Shown in pieces: positions 1 to 10,968 of a DNA stretch of 64,000 nucleotides (position 1 is the first letter of the stretch; every line of letters starts with the position of its first letter). The notes under the pieces were generated by a model that saw only the letters and a program-made list of their open reading frames with translations, ran no database searches and had not been told where the DNA came from. The translations under genes were made by a program, and so were the position numbers. Source of the stretch: Calycina herbarum (lineage: Eukaryota; Ascomycota; Leotiomycetes; Helotiales; Pezizellaceae); contig LLEY01000088.1 in assembly GCA_001414485.1 (NCBI GenBank), positions 1-64,000 of the forward strand, given 5' to 3'.

Positions 1-2
1 CA

Positions 3-341
3 CCAAACCCATTCCCCAATATCCCTCCCAACTCCAACCCACCCATGACAGCATTACCACTCTGCCAGACCTGTCTCCTTTCCCCGCCACACACCCTCCT
101 CGCCCTCCGCACCCGTCTCAACATCCAAGAAAGGAAATACGCGGATCTCGAAAAGGTATGTCGCAATTGCGAGGGTACAAGCCTAGCGGGGGATGAGATT
201 ACATGTCGCAGTTTGGATTGTCCTGTTTTTTATACGAGGAGGAGGTTAGGCTCGAGATTGGGGATTGAGAGGGGAGTTGTGTTGCCTGTTTTGGAGGGGT
301 TGGAGGGGTTGGAGGGGGTGGAGATGGGGGAGCGTTGGTGA
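3..341 (+). CDS. REV3: 3' end of DNA polymerase zeta catalytic subunit (partial)
   Basis: The frame is open from the window edge to a TGA at 339-341, so this is the C-terminal end of a longer gene whose start lies upstream. It carries two cysteine pairs: CQTC near the first visible ATG, then a second metal-binding motif of form CRNC-x10-C-x4-C followed by PVFYTR. That arrangement is the CysA/CysB module at the C-terminus of B-family polymerases delta and zeta. In these enzymes CysB holds a 4Fe-4S cluster and contacts accessory subunits. The wording LDCPVFYTR fits Rev3 (translesion polymerase) better than Pol3. The last 25 residues contain an LEG repeat encoded by a short G-rich tandem repeat. 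Assignment to Rev3 rather than Pol delta is inferred from this motif only. Confidence 0.72.
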   Translation, partial: PNPFPNIPPNSNPPMTALPLCQTCLLSPPHTLLALRTRLNIQERKYADLEKVCRNCEGTSLAGDEITCRSLDCPVFYTRRRLGSRLGIERGVVLPVLEGLEGLEGVEMGERW

Positions 342-1080
342 TAGTTGTAGGATGGCTGCATATTTCCCCTAGAGTTTCTATATTATTACTTTAATTGGCA
401 TCATATGGTGTATATTAGCCTCCAGGCTTGATGCGATGAATCGTCGGATTTTAGTAACCTTCACAAACTTTGATAGAACCACAACTATCACTAAACAATC
501 TAGATGCTTTGATATGGTGCTTAATTAGTGACTGAGAGATTTTCTTAAATTTTCTGTTGGCTTTTGCCATTTTTCCTTAGGATTTGATCGGCTTGTCGAA
601 TTATGCATCTGGAAAATCACGAGAAAACACCCGAAACGCCCATCAAGCAGAACAACAAAGATTCCCGTACCCGTTTGGGAGGAAGCATTGGTGTTTAAAC
701 TAATTATATAATCCAACTTAGCGCATTCCTCGCTTTTTATTCTTATTAAATGTGCGCGCTAAATTAATTCTAATTTTTCTGCTAGATATGGGTTGGTAGT
801 GACCGGAAAAACCCGCAACCGACGCGTTTTAGAATAGAGCTCCTGGAACTTCACCTTGGGGGCTATCAATGCTGTCAACACATTATAATGAAACTCTCCT
901 CTTGCATCTTCAACCCGCTTAGATCGAGCTCCACTCGTCAAGCTATTCGGAGCAACGAACTCTGGCACCGTCAACAGCAAGGCTCTCGCCGGACGATGAA
1001 TGCCATGGCAATGCCCGTCTTTCGAAAGCAAAAGGATAACGGTTCGGGGAAGCTGGGGACATCCAGTTCGAGGTCCAGGA
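342..1080. other. Intergenic region, no feature seen
   Basis: I see no convincing coding sequence, RNA gene or transposon structure here. Short open frames on both strands lack recognisable motifs. The stretch contains the 3' flank of the polymerase gene and the presumed 5' flank of the broken kinase-like gene beginning near 1081. Confidence 0.5.
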
Positions 1081-2933
1081 ATGTTTTGCTCATCTCATAC
1101 CACAGAGGAAGAAATTTCAGAAGAAGAGCTTTATCGATACACTCGATACCGGTGGCTGTACAACACCGGCTATTCTCGTATGGTCAAGTGAATTAACAAC
1201 ATCTAGATGCAACGAACCTGAAAACCTTGCCATGCGTTATCGCAAATTCAAAATCTCAACCCTCGTAGGTGCCGCCGTCAACGCTGCTAGCAACTGTGCT
1301 AGATCTTGTAAGATTATATTTTCATCATGCCCAGTGAAGATTGATCCCGAAGCTGCCGCAGTTTAGAGTCGAACCTAATATTCGTATCATCTTAGGTGTC
1401 AAGCTGCTAAAATGCACCGAAGGTCAATACAACAAGGCGTTTCTTATGACTATGGATAATGGAGCAGAGGTTCTGGCAAGGATTCCTAATCCCAACGCTG
1501 GTCCGGCTTTCTACACGACTGCCTCTGAGGTTGCTACACGGCGATTTGTATGTGACTTATCACGCTGGTGTTGGTGATGAAGTTCTGACGGATATGTTTT
1601 AGCTACGTACAATCTTGAACTTGCCCGTCCCACGTATATACGCATATTCTTTGGACCCACTCAATCCAGTCGGTGCCGAGTACATTATTGAGGAGAAAGC
1701 AGGAGGCAAACCATTAGGGAGCCTTTGGCATCAGTGGCAAACAGAATCACAACTCGATCTTGTGAGTCAGCTCGTTGACTTGAGACAAAGCTGGCGTCGG
1801 TTTCATTTCGGAGACACGGTTGCATCTACTACAAGAAGGATTTGGAAAAGAAAGGTCTTCCTGCCTATGACCTGGAAGCCGGGTCTCTATCAGCTGATGG
1901 TTCTACGAGGCGGCTCAACTCTGTCCTAACAGAGGGGTTTGCGCTTGGGCCCTTGACTGAAGCAAGGTTGTGGGAACGCGAAAGAGCTACGATGAATTTA
2001 GATCGAGGTCCATGTAAGTTATTGACGCCCCTTTGAGATGAGTATTCTGCTGACCTGACAAGGGAGCACTCCTCTGTCCTACTTGGCAGCCATGGGAATT
2101 AACGAGATACAATGGGCGACGGCATACGCAAAGCCCCAAATGAACGCTTACCGATCTATTGAAACGCCCAACTCTCCCGATGACTACATTTCACTATTGA
2201 AACGGTACCTTCGACTCGTGCCCCACCTATCGCCTGGTCCGTTCGGAACATCGCTCTCGCATCCAGACCTTCACCTCGATAACATATTCGTTGATCCAGA
2301 CACGAAGAAAATAACTTGCATTATTGACTGGCAGTCGGCCTCGGTATCTGAGCCTTTCCTTCAGCACAGTATCCCGCGTATGCTTATCCCGGTTGGCCCT
2401 TGCTCCCCTGGTGAACGATTGGAGACTGCGTTAGAAGAATCTAATGCAAGAGAAGACTCAAACGGGACTGTAGATCTGGTCAGCCATTATCAAAACCTTA
2501 CCAGGCTTAAGAATGAGCAACGGTGGGCCGCAATCAACCTACCCAATCGCCAGCTTTGGACCGAACCTGTATCTTTGCTCTGTGGCGCCTGGAGCAGGAA
2601 TGACATATTTTCTTTTCGTCATGCCTTGATACACGTAGCTGCTCGATGGAAGGAAATCGCACCAGCCACGACGCCTTGTCTATACAATTCACGGAGCACG
2701 AACTAGAGCTTCACAACGGCGAGTTAGAGCTTGTAGAAGGTCTTGGAGAAGTCCTGCACCAACTTCAGAACGATAACCTGATCCCACTAGGCGGCATGGT
2801 TCTTCGAGAAAACTACGAGCAGGCTTTGCATATCAACAATAGCGTTAGGGAGATGTTTGTCGATATGGCTGAATCTGAGCCGCAGAAAGTTCTCTACTCA
2901 CGAATATGGCCCTATCAAGACCGAGATTCGTGA
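1081..2933 (+). pseudogene. APH-family phosphotransferase (AIM9-like), two frameshifts
   Basis: Five exon segments can be joined through GT-AG introns at 1158-1206, 1308-1395, 1548-1602 and 2014-2062. They give the layout of fungal AIM9/FMP29-like aminoglycoside-phosphotransferase proteins: an N-terminal YRW block, a nucleotide-binding lobe with EGQYNKAF and EVLARIP, the ASEVATRRF segment, LPVPRIYAYS, and the catalytic loop SHPDLHLDNIFVD followed by CIIDWQSA. The reading frame breaks twice, near 1780 and near 2680, each time as if one base were missing, while family-like sequence continues in the shifted frame (DLEKKGLPAYDLEA; IQFTEHELELHNGEL). The final frame stops at 2933. The substrate is unknown; this family is often linked to mitochondria. 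Either a recent pseudogene or base-call errors could explain the breaks. Start at 1081 is the nearest in-frame ATG and is uncertain. Confidence 0.75.
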
Positions 2934-4261
2934 AGATACGATTTCAGTTGTCACGATGTGTTACAGGGCAAGCAAAAGGGATAGCATAGTCTGCGGCCAA
3001 TTACAAGTCAAATTGTCAAAACAAGCTATTTCAAGTCCACGTCTACCAATCGCCCGTTATGGCGCTCATCCCTCTTAACTGCTCAGACGAATGTGTACAT
3101 GTGGAAAGAAAGCGGAAAACAACACCGAAGATATCACTTCGGATGCAGCTTCGGATGCCGCCTCGGATACCGCCGACCATTCGTAAGTTCCATCGCTTTT
3201 CATACGGTAATATCGGCCATATTCAGGGCTCCAAGTCCAACTAGATTAGGAAGATGTATCTCCAGTTGCGCTTCCCGTCGCAGCCTCACCATCGTCAACG
3301 CCTCCCTTTTCTATAGCGCTTGCAACGGCCTCAACGTTGAAGTTGCTTCCTAAAACAAAACTGATCTTTTCTCTAATAACCTGGTGTGTTCCTTTGTAGC
3401 CACCACTGCTCCCCTTGATAAAAGCTTCTCTACTACTACTATTATATATCTTATCTTTAGTTACTACTCTTCTAGTATATAGAGTCTAGTCTTCTATTAA
3501 AATAGTAAGTTAGTTAGTATCTTATCTATAGTTTAAGTAAGACGTAAGTTCTCTACTTAACTATAGAGTAGAGTATTTAGGAACCTTGTATTATTTCTCT
3601 ATTTACTCTTTATTATTAGTAGAACTTTTATCTATAGCTCTTTTAAAAGCTCTTAGATAAGTACTTAACCTAGGCTTATTCTACCGTAGAAATAGAAGCG
3701 ATTGATACTCTACTTTTTATTACAGCAGAGCGGCGAGGGGTCACGTGCGCGGTAGCTTTGGCGCGTGGTAAGAGAGAGAGGTAAGGATTAGCGCGAGATA
3801 ACAAAGCGTATATAGTAAATCTTCTTTCAGCTGAAGGAAAACATCAGCTTCTCTAGTAACCAATGTGCTATACTTAAGGCCGTTCTCAATTATATAAGCA
3901 TCCGTTTGCGTGTGAGCTGCTGCCGCACATTTAGCAACCCGCACCTTCAAGGTGTTTTGCATCACTGATTAGTTGGTATACTATAAAATTAATTACTATT
4001 CGACGCAGAGCACAACTGGTCCTTCGGACCCTATCGTAAACACTTCTTCCTCTCTCAATATCAAGATCCCCAACTGCACTCTCAATATTCCTTAATAGCA
4101 ACGAAACCCGGAGAAAAAACATGCGACGCACTATAATGTAGAATTGCAACCTGATGTGAAGTGTATGTCAGCTTGATTGATAACCAGAATATTCCGCTTT
4201 CCTACCTCTTCAGACGTGTGGAGAACGGTAGTAAACGGTGCTTTGTTCAACACGACTCTAT
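2934..4261. other. Intergenic with an AT-rich, RIP-like island (about 3400-3720)
   Basis: From about 3400 to 3720 the sequence becomes very AT-rich, with many CTA/TAG and TTA triplets and no open frame, the usual look of an old repeat degraded by C-to-T mutation. I cannot recognise the element. The rest of the stretch shows only short meaningless open frames. Confidence 0.45.
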
Positions 4262-5997
4262 CTATGAATTCACTTCAGAATGTCTGGCCTCCATAAACAA
4301 TTGTCGCAACTGTTGCTCATACTTCTTTTTGTCCTCAAGTTTTGCAGCTACGACTTCCCGCGCATCAGGAGCCCAGTAAGCTGATACCATTTGTGCAAAT
4401 TTGATATCCCGTCGTGGCTCAAATATTGGCTGGATATGCTGGACAAAAAGGTTATATAGCCCTTTAGGGCTTTTTAGCGCATGGAAGTACCAGAAGTTTC
4501 CAATCTTCCAGCCTCTCCTAATAATGTCTGCGCGGTATACAGCACTGCCGTACACAGATGGAAACGATTTCTCCTCCTCCTCGAATATGTCCATGAATTC
4601 TTCGCATACGTTCGCAAACTTGAAGCTCTTCGCCTTTAAGCTCGTCAACGCCGCGGTTGGTTATCCAATACGGAGGAGCTAGCATCTCTATAGGAAGCGA
4701 GCATGCCCACTCAAGGTCGATAATATATTTGATATGCCAATTGCTGTCTACAAAGATGTTACCTCTATGGAGGTCGGTGAGATTGAAAATAAACGGTTCA
4801 TGCCGAAGGTCGCGGGTTGTAAAGTAGGGAAGAAGCCCTCGCATTATAAATAGATTTGCCATCTGTGAAAGGCCGTCTTCCTCGTTGATTATAGAGTTGG
4901 GTTGATTTCGTATACGGCTATCATGACAACCTAAGAGATCCGTGTAGTATGTATCCGTAGTTGTGTAGGTAAGATTTCTTGGTATGTTGGTCGGAATACC
5001 TTCGTTCTCGAGAGAATGGAAATGATGCGCCAAAGGACGATTTGTTAACATGAGGACACCTCGTTCGTCTATCGTCCAGGACCCGATACGAGGCAAAGGC
5101 GACTGACTTAAGGCAAGCATAATATGAGATAGATCTTTAAAGAAGTTAGTTCTCAGGCTGCGATCGTGGCGAAGTTCGTCCCAAGACTCGGAAAGCATCT
5201 CCGCCTCTGTTGTCTCGATATAATCCATAATCAAATATCCATGTTCTACGACGCTTTGACGGTTATAGATTATATATCGACAAGGAAGAGTAGATCCAAA
5301 GAGGGATAATATAGCCCGTCGAAAGTACCAAATCATCCTCTGGCTAAAAGTTGCGTTTTCGGGCCTTATAAACTATACAGATCAGCATTGTTTTAAAAAA
5401 TCAAAAAGGGGATTATACACTCTGACCACCTGGAAATCCAAACCCCCATAAGAAAGGTATTGAGATATCTGGACAGTTATCTTGAATCCAGATAAAGGCA
5501 GCCGCTTCAGCGCGGAGCTTCTCGTTTGCATTGCCAGGACATGTTGATTCTCCGACTTTGTATGGTAGCGGTAGCCGAAGTAGCACACGTTTCCCTGGAT
5601 GCCTCCTCCAATTATCAATGTATATCGGTATGCAAACATTAAAGCTGCCATGTTTCCACTCCCTGAATTCTCCAAATCGGCATGTTTCGCTGTTGGCCAG
5701 GCCGAGATGGAGTGACAGGAGAGCCTTGAAGTCTTCGCGATGCTCATAGATCCAAAACAGGAAGTCCTCGCGTTGACTGGAATATGCTAACGGAAAAAGC
5801 ACATTGTCCTCCTCGTCGAGAGCGTCTGCCAATGTCATTTTCCCATGGAGAAGTGGAAGGGTTGCGGAGACGTTTGGGGAATGCTCAGCACCAGGAAGGG
5901 CCGATTTTGATTTTGTTGTCGCTTGATCTTCTCTGTCGAGGCTGCAACGGACATCGTTAAACAGCGATGTTGTAGAAGGCATGCTCTTGTCGTTCAT
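4262..5997 (-). pseudogene. APH-like phosphotransferase, one frameshift near the 3' end
   Basis: The gene starts at ATG 5997. Exon 1 (5997-5419) encodes residues 1-193 with the nucleotide-binding lobe (FREWKHGSFNVCIPI, VLLRLPLPYKVG, KLRAEAAAFIWIQD). A 46-nt intron (5373-5418, GTATAA...TATAG with a GCTGATC branch-like motif) leads to exon 2 with HGYLIMDYIE, the catalytic block FNLTDLHRGNIFVD and YIIDLEWACSLPIEML. This block is the variant loop typical of one fungal phosphotransferase subfamily, with T-D in place of the usual H-x-D. Near 4613-4624 the frame shifts by one base, and the family-like C-terminus (EEFMDIFEEEEKSFPSVYG) continues in another frame to a stop at 4262. If the shift is real, the protein lacks its normal C-terminus, although all catalytic motifs precede it. 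Substrate unknown. Confidence 0.72.
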
Positions 5998-6087
5998 GTT
6001 GGAAGATGATCACATCGGAATGCAGGAGATAGGATGATTGTTGAGGTTGAAAAGGAGCTACCTACAATTAAGTCGTTGCAGTGCCGC

Positions 6088-6243
6088 TATCCCCTCAGGT
6101 GCTGTAGAGGACGCAGTGGGTCCTTGTGGCTGGTGAGAGAGGAAAGAGCCAATAAGATCCTTTCCACCTTGGAGATTCACAGATTTCATTGGCTCGATTC
6201 TTTGGCACCAGCCACAAGCACCCACTGTGTCCTCGAGGGGATA
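6088..6243. repeat. Fold-back inverted repeat with about 60-70-bp imperfect arms
   Basis: The left arm starts TATCCCCTC and runs through CAGTGGGTCCTTGTGGCTGG to GAGCCAATAAGATC near 6157. The right arm (6183-6243) is its imperfect reverse complement, ending CACTGTGTCCTCGAGGGGATA. About 25 bp separate the arms. A 9-bp direct repeat TGCCGCTAT occurs at 6082-6090 and 6256-6264, close to both ends, and may be a target duplication, although it overlaps the left arm. The structure looks like an old foldback or MITE insertion. No transposase is visible. Confidence 0.6.
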
Positions 6244-7320
6244 CAAAAAATGGCATGCCGCTATATTAGCCTAACGGATGGAATTCAACCAACAAAATGA
6301 TTTCCTTGAATTTCGGCAACAGATAGACAAGAAATAAACTCTTTGCAGGTTGTCACGAAGCAAAAGATCAATCGAGACCAATTAAGAGGGCTTCAAAAGT
6401 GTACTGTGGTAGATTTTTCTTGTGCTGAGATTTGACATGGTCCACGAGTTAACGCACCCACGCCAACTTCTGACCTCCCTATCCGCATCACCAACTAGTA
6501 TCCCCTTCGCGCCCTCGCGGCATCTCCAGTGCTTGACAACTGGCGAGTTGTGGTCTCGTCAGTAAGCGATTTCGTGATGGCAGCCTTCGTCTTCCGATCT
6601 TCCTCAGCTTTTTTCGCTGCTTCAGCTTCGGCCGCACATGTCATTATTTAGCGTTGAGGGGGGAGGGGGGGGGATGGATTCTGTCACACATACTTAGTCT
6701 GATTAAGTTTTAAGAATATTTGGATAGAAGAGCGTGAATTGGTCAGAACAGGTGAGTGTGATGTTTTACTTGCAGAAAGATCGATTGATAAAGCAAGCAA
6801 AGTTCCGTCTGGACTTGGCTCGGCCCTTTCTCGAGACGCATACATACTAGGTGGTGCGTGGGCTTGCCTGGTATTGATTTCTACTTAAGGAGGAGGGCCT
6901 AAAAATCTCTTAGTATTTTCCCAAACTTCCCTTGGCTTCTTCTGAACGTAAGTCACGCCCGACTCCTGCTGAGTCTGGGTGTAGGATCAAACCGGAATAT
7001 GTACATGAACTGCACCCTGTTCACTTGGTTGAATATGTTACAGCCTGTGTAGGGTAAGACCAAAGAAGGGTAGTGGCCGAATCAAATGTATCTTTGCGAA
7101 AGCGGAGGTGAGGTTGTGAGGCTACTGAGAAGGAGGCAAGATGCCCGGCTGCCTGGTTTAGACTGGCTGCACCAAGACTAGTTAGAACGCGCTAAATTCA
7201 CGTCTCTATACTCGCCGAGCAAAAGGCGTCTAGGTCGGCCCTTCCCAACTCTATCTTGCTTGCATATACAGGGCCTCTACGGGGCCCTCTATAGTTACTT
7301 ATTTATTTACTAGAAATAAG

Positions 7321-7567
7321 ATAAATAAACAAAGTAAAGAACGTTCCTAGTAAAGAACGTTCTTAGTCTAAAAACATTATTTACTTTGTTTATTTATATT
7401 CTTAGATTCTTAGAAGCTACTCCGGTAACCGCTCCGGTTCAGCCCGAGCTAGTCCGAATTCGGCTTAAGTTACTCAGAGTAACTCAGAGTGAATAAGAGT
7501 AATTACTCTAGAGTAAATAAGAGTAACTACTGATTATTCTATTCTATTCTATTCATTGTTTACACTG
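7321..7567. mobile_element. hAT-like element fragment with GAATA subterminal repeats
   Basis: The right end is TATTC repeated four times and then CATTGTTTACACTG at 7567. Read inward on the other strand it begins CAGTGTAAACAATGAATAG, matching the CAGTG-type terminus of the complete element at 13690-14270. Subterminal sequence (TTACTCAGAGTAACTCAGAG) is also shared with that element. I cannot find a matching left end or an 8-bp target duplication (right flank GAGTTGAG), so this is a truncated copy. The 5' part contains an 18-bp inverted repeat (7321-7338 with 7380-7397) around two copies of AGTAAAGAACGTTC. Confidence 0.5.
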
Positions 7568-8090
7568 GAGTTGAGAGAGATGTTTGGACTTGCTAGGAGA
7601 ACTGGAACGGAAGGTATACGTAGACTGATATGCGACGGAAGACAGCGGGTAAAAATGAAAATTGAGAACTCGAAATTGGAAAGAGGAGGTGAATAGTCCT
7701 CGCCCGATGGCTTCTTGCATAACAAGAGATCGCTTGATCTACAGCTCAATCCAGGTTTTGCTAACTGGGAATTACGAAAAGAGATCACCCACAGGTACTT
7801 TCAAGAGCTTATTGTGCCCCGCGAAATATGGAAAATACCCAGAAGCAATATCGAATCCTTGAAACACAAATTGGAATGGAAAAAAAGTCATTTCTTCTTC
7901 ATTAGAATTTTGACATTCGGTATCTCGTCACAAACAGCAAAATAATCTTTTGGTGGTGAATTCAGCTTTCATTTTCCTTGAGAATAATGCACAAAGTCCC
8001 AATGTATCATGCAATGCTAAAACCTCCATCCATCATGATCAATATTCCCCAACCCCAAAGAAACCCAAGCAAATCCCACATGTCGAAAGC

Positions 8091-8860
8091 TTAGATGGTG
8101 GTCTCGTATGCGATTGGTACGACGGTCTCTGGTACGTTGTCCTTCATGGAAATGGTTCTCGACTCTCGTGGCATGGCTGGTTGTCTCTTCAAGTGGATGT
8201 GTGTGCCCTCGGTCTTTGCCTTCTTCTTCAACTCGGCGTTTGCCTTGACTCGTCGGACGAACTCCTCTCGCGATCGGGAAAGGGAAACGTGCTCGACACG
8301 GAGGTTGACGCGCTTCTCGATGTAACGGTGCTTGACCTTCTTGTAGATGATGACGCCGACTGCGCTCTTGGTGACATTGTAGACGACTCCAGTCTTTCCG
8401 TGGTAAACCTTGTGTGGCATACTATATTCAATATCAGCACCATTCCTTATCTCCATCTGCCAGCCTCAATTCTTTCGCATCGCTCGAGTATGTGCGATTG
8501 GCGCTCGGGAGTTGACTCACCCCTTTTGGACGGCACCGTTTGCCTTGATATCAACAATGTCTCCAACCCTGTGCGACGTTAGCGCCTGCTTTCGAGGTTT
8601 GCGCATTCGTGGTGCTTACTTGTATTGTCTGAGGTAGGTAGACAAGTTGATCATACCCTTCTTACGGAAATCCCGAGAGAAGGCATACTATCAATCGATT
8701 AGTATGGGCCATATGAATAGGCATGTTGCGACCTTCAAGAAGGTATTCGCAGATAACGTACCCGAGTACCGGCGCGAAGACCCTAGAATTTGTTAGCTAT
8801 TGTTCGTGATTTTAGTAAAAGTTCAGGAGGATTTAGGGGACCAACCGCTGGATGTCCCAT
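8091..8860 (-). CDS. RPL21: 60S ribosomal protein eL21
   Basis: Five exons join to a 160-residue protein, exactly the usual eL21 length: 8846-8860, 8762-8782, 8620-8687, 8521-8568 and 8091-8421, with introns of 63, 74, 51 and 99 nt. The protein reads MGHPA, GLRAGTR, then YAFSRDFRKKGMINLSTYL, VGDIVDIKANGAVQKGMPHK and VYHGKTGVVYNVT. These are hallmark eL21 segments. It is a structural protein of the large cytosolic subunit. Exons 1 and 2 encode only five and seven residues, which is typical of filamentous-fungal ribosomal genes. The gene is divergent from uS4, and about 0.7 kb of shared upstream DNA probably co-regulates both. A copy of its start region lies inverted in that DNA (9217-9246). 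Confidence 0.96.
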
Positions 8861-9568
8861 TTTGACTAGATTTTGGTAGAAAACGGGTTGGGAAGAGGGT
8901 GGTTGTCGAAGGGTGAAAGTTGAGGCTTTTGATAGTCTTTTGACCTTAATTTTCTCCAGCAAATTGTGCGGAGGATATTCGTATCCCACGTGATGCGAGC
9001 CCTAATCGCTTCTTTTTGCTTTTTACAAAGCGGCAATAGATCCGGTATGGCAAGACCCCACGAGGGCTGCAGGATTCCCTTCTATAATTGTTCCAACACT
9101 TCTGGGAGAACGAGGTTGACACTAATCCATTTATCCTATTCGCTTAGGATAATTGAGTCAGTTTTGCGAATCTTGCTTGAACATTGAAAAAAGAAAAGTG
9201 TGCATTCTCGAACCCCCAATCTAGTCAAATGGGACATCCAGCTGTTGGTATCCTGAGCCTCTGCCAAAATTTTGAATCATACTATGCCTATCTTCAGCAA
9301 TGAATAGAATTATCAAGCATCCACGTTTGCAAAGTTGAATTTATTATTTATAGCTCTTTGGAAATGTATCTATAAAATCTTTGTAACTATTCCTGCTCCT
9401 GAAGCTGAGGCAAGTCCAGACGTTTTTGGAGTGCCGCTTTTTAGATCGGAGCTACTGCCAAGGTTTTTCCGACTCCGTACCCGCACCACAGTTGAATATC
9501 CCAAACTTTTCAAGACTTGACCTCAAGATCTTGACAACAACCTTCGACAACCTCGCCCATACCTCAAC
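8861..9568. promoter_or_regulatory. Shared divergent promoter region of eL21 and uS4
   Basis: This 708-bp stretch separates the start codons of two oppositely transcribed ribosomal-protein genes and must hold both promoters and 5' UTRs. No TATA box or named factor site can be assigned with confidence. The notable feature is an inverted, imperfect copy of the eL21 exon 1 region at about 9217-9246 on the plus strand. Confidence 0.6.
9217..9246 (+). repeat. Inverted duplicate of the eL21 start-codon exon
   Basis: Plus-strand sequence AATCTAGTCAAATGGGACAT and the following CCAGCTGTTGG match the minus-strand eL21 start region (AATCTAGTCAAAATGGGACAT, CCAGCGGTTGG) with one single-base gap and one mismatch. 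The copy still contains ATG and codons for MGHPA but lacks the downstream exons. It is a duplication in inverted orientation, not a second gene. Confidence 0.7.
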
Positions 9569-10372
9569 ATGGCTCCGAGATCATACTCCAAGACCTACAA
9601 GGTCCCAAGAAGACGTGAGTTATAGCGACTCCCTTTCTGCCATCTCAATGGAGGCCAAATTCTGCTATGCGCCGAATTTTCCACTTATCGCGATCGAATT
9701 ATGCTAACTTCTCGTAGCATTCGAGAGTGCTCGTTTGTAAGTGGACCACTGTATATGAGCTCGTCTCTGTTCATGTCACTGATCATACCCTCATAGGGAC
9801 TCCGAATTGAAGCTCGTTGGAGAGTACGGTCTCCGTAACAAGCGTGAGGTCTGGAGAGTCCAGCTTACCCTCTCTAAGATCCGTCGTGCCGCCCGGTATG
9901 TACACACAAGGGATAAGAAGAAGGAGATTGGGGATCAGAAAGCTGATAGAATGGCAGTCAACTCCTTACCCTTGACGAGAAGGACCCAAAGAGACTCTTC
10001 GAAGGAAATGCGCTCATTCGTCGTCTCGTCCGTGTCGGTGTCCTTGACGAGTCCCGCATGAAGCTCGATTACGTCTTGGCCTTGAAGATTGAGGATTTCT
10101 TGGAGCGTCGTCTACAAACTTGTGTCTACAAGCTCGGTCTCGCCAAGTCCATCCATCACGCCCGTGTTCTCATCCGTCAAAGACATATCCGTGTTGGAAA
10201 GCAGATTGTCAACGTCCCATCTTTCGTCGTTCGTCTCGATTCCCAAAAGCACATCGATTTCGCCCTTAGCTCGCCATTCGGAGGTGGACGTCCTGGTCGT
10301 GTTCGCCGCAAGAAGGCCAAGGCCGCTGAGAAGAAGGATGGTGGTGATGATGAGGAAGAAGATGACGAGTAA
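9569..10372 (+). CDS. RPS9: 40S ribosomal protein uS4 (S9)
   Basis: Exons 9569-9614, 9718-9736, 9797-9895 and 9958-10372 encode 192 residues. The N-terminus [15 protein letters not shown] and the blocks [38 protein letters not shown] and the S4 RNA-binding domain ([39 protein letters not shown]) are diagnostic of eukaryotic uS4. It binds 18S rRNA early in small-subunit assembly and lies near the mRNA entry channel. The C-terminus is basic ([14 protein letters not shown]) followed by an acidic end. All introns are GT-AG and 60-103 nt long. The second exon is only 19 nt. The gene is intact and divergent from eL21. Confidence 0.96.
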
Positions 10373-10968
10373 ATGCATTGAAATGCATTGAAATGGCAAT
10401 GTAATTAGGTTACGGAGTGCAAATGTTTTTCTGGGGGTTATGACTGGACATCGAGTGTGAAATAAACCTCGAGGCGTTACAGATATGCATTGCATTCATG
10501 AAGGACAGCAATCTACAATTTCAAACTACCAGAAACCATCAACCTTGATATTCCATGAAAGCTTGTGACGATTGAAAAAAGCTGCTCCGCCGAATGTTCC
10601 AATTTTTTCCAGTTCTAAGGATTAGAGGTAGCTAGTAGGTGAATTCATTCTGCTTAAGTTGTGATTGCCTCCCAGGAGGGCTTCACCATGTTCCTGGTTT
10701 GGGCGCTTAATCCTAGCCATGGGACCTTGAGTTAAATAGATAGACTTAATAATGAAGACTATTCTTTAGGAGGCTATTGAGAAAAATCTGTACCTTCCAT
10801 ATCTCCCTCGAGATAAGTTTGGTGTTCTGATTTTGAGGCAACAAGGCTCGCGTTCTGATTGGTCACTTCCTGAGCAAGGCTGAATTTTAGCTTGACTCGA
10901 TATTCTGGAGCGATTGCGCATTAACTGCGACAACCTCACCCTTCGTTCCTCTCAACCAAATACCAATC
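10373..10968. other. Intergenic, no feature seen
   Basis: This contains the 3' UTR of uS4 and the promoter/5' UTR of the SF3A1 gene. I see no additional gene or repeat. Confidence 0.5.

Larger units (their letters stand above)
5998..8090. other. Intergenic with two hairpin structures and a transposon end
   Basis: No gene is supported in this 2.1-kb stretch. It holds a long inverted repeat at 6088-6243, a G-rich run near 6659-6675, a hairpin with repeated GAACGTTC palindromes at 7321-7397, and a hAT-like right end reaching 7567. Each is listed separately. Confidence 0.5.

Noticed and set aside
1763..1785. GTGAGT...TTGAG as a 23-nt intron that would repair the first frame break of the kinase-like gene
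   Set aside because: Too short for fungal splicing, and the skipped codons match the family sequence, so a one-base indel explains it better.
3741..4149. Two overlapping minus-strand frames of 72-74 codons
   Set aside because: No family similarity or splice structure linking them.
7950..8582. 210-codon plus-strand open frame
   Set aside because: It is antisense to the intact eL21 gene and has no recognisable content.
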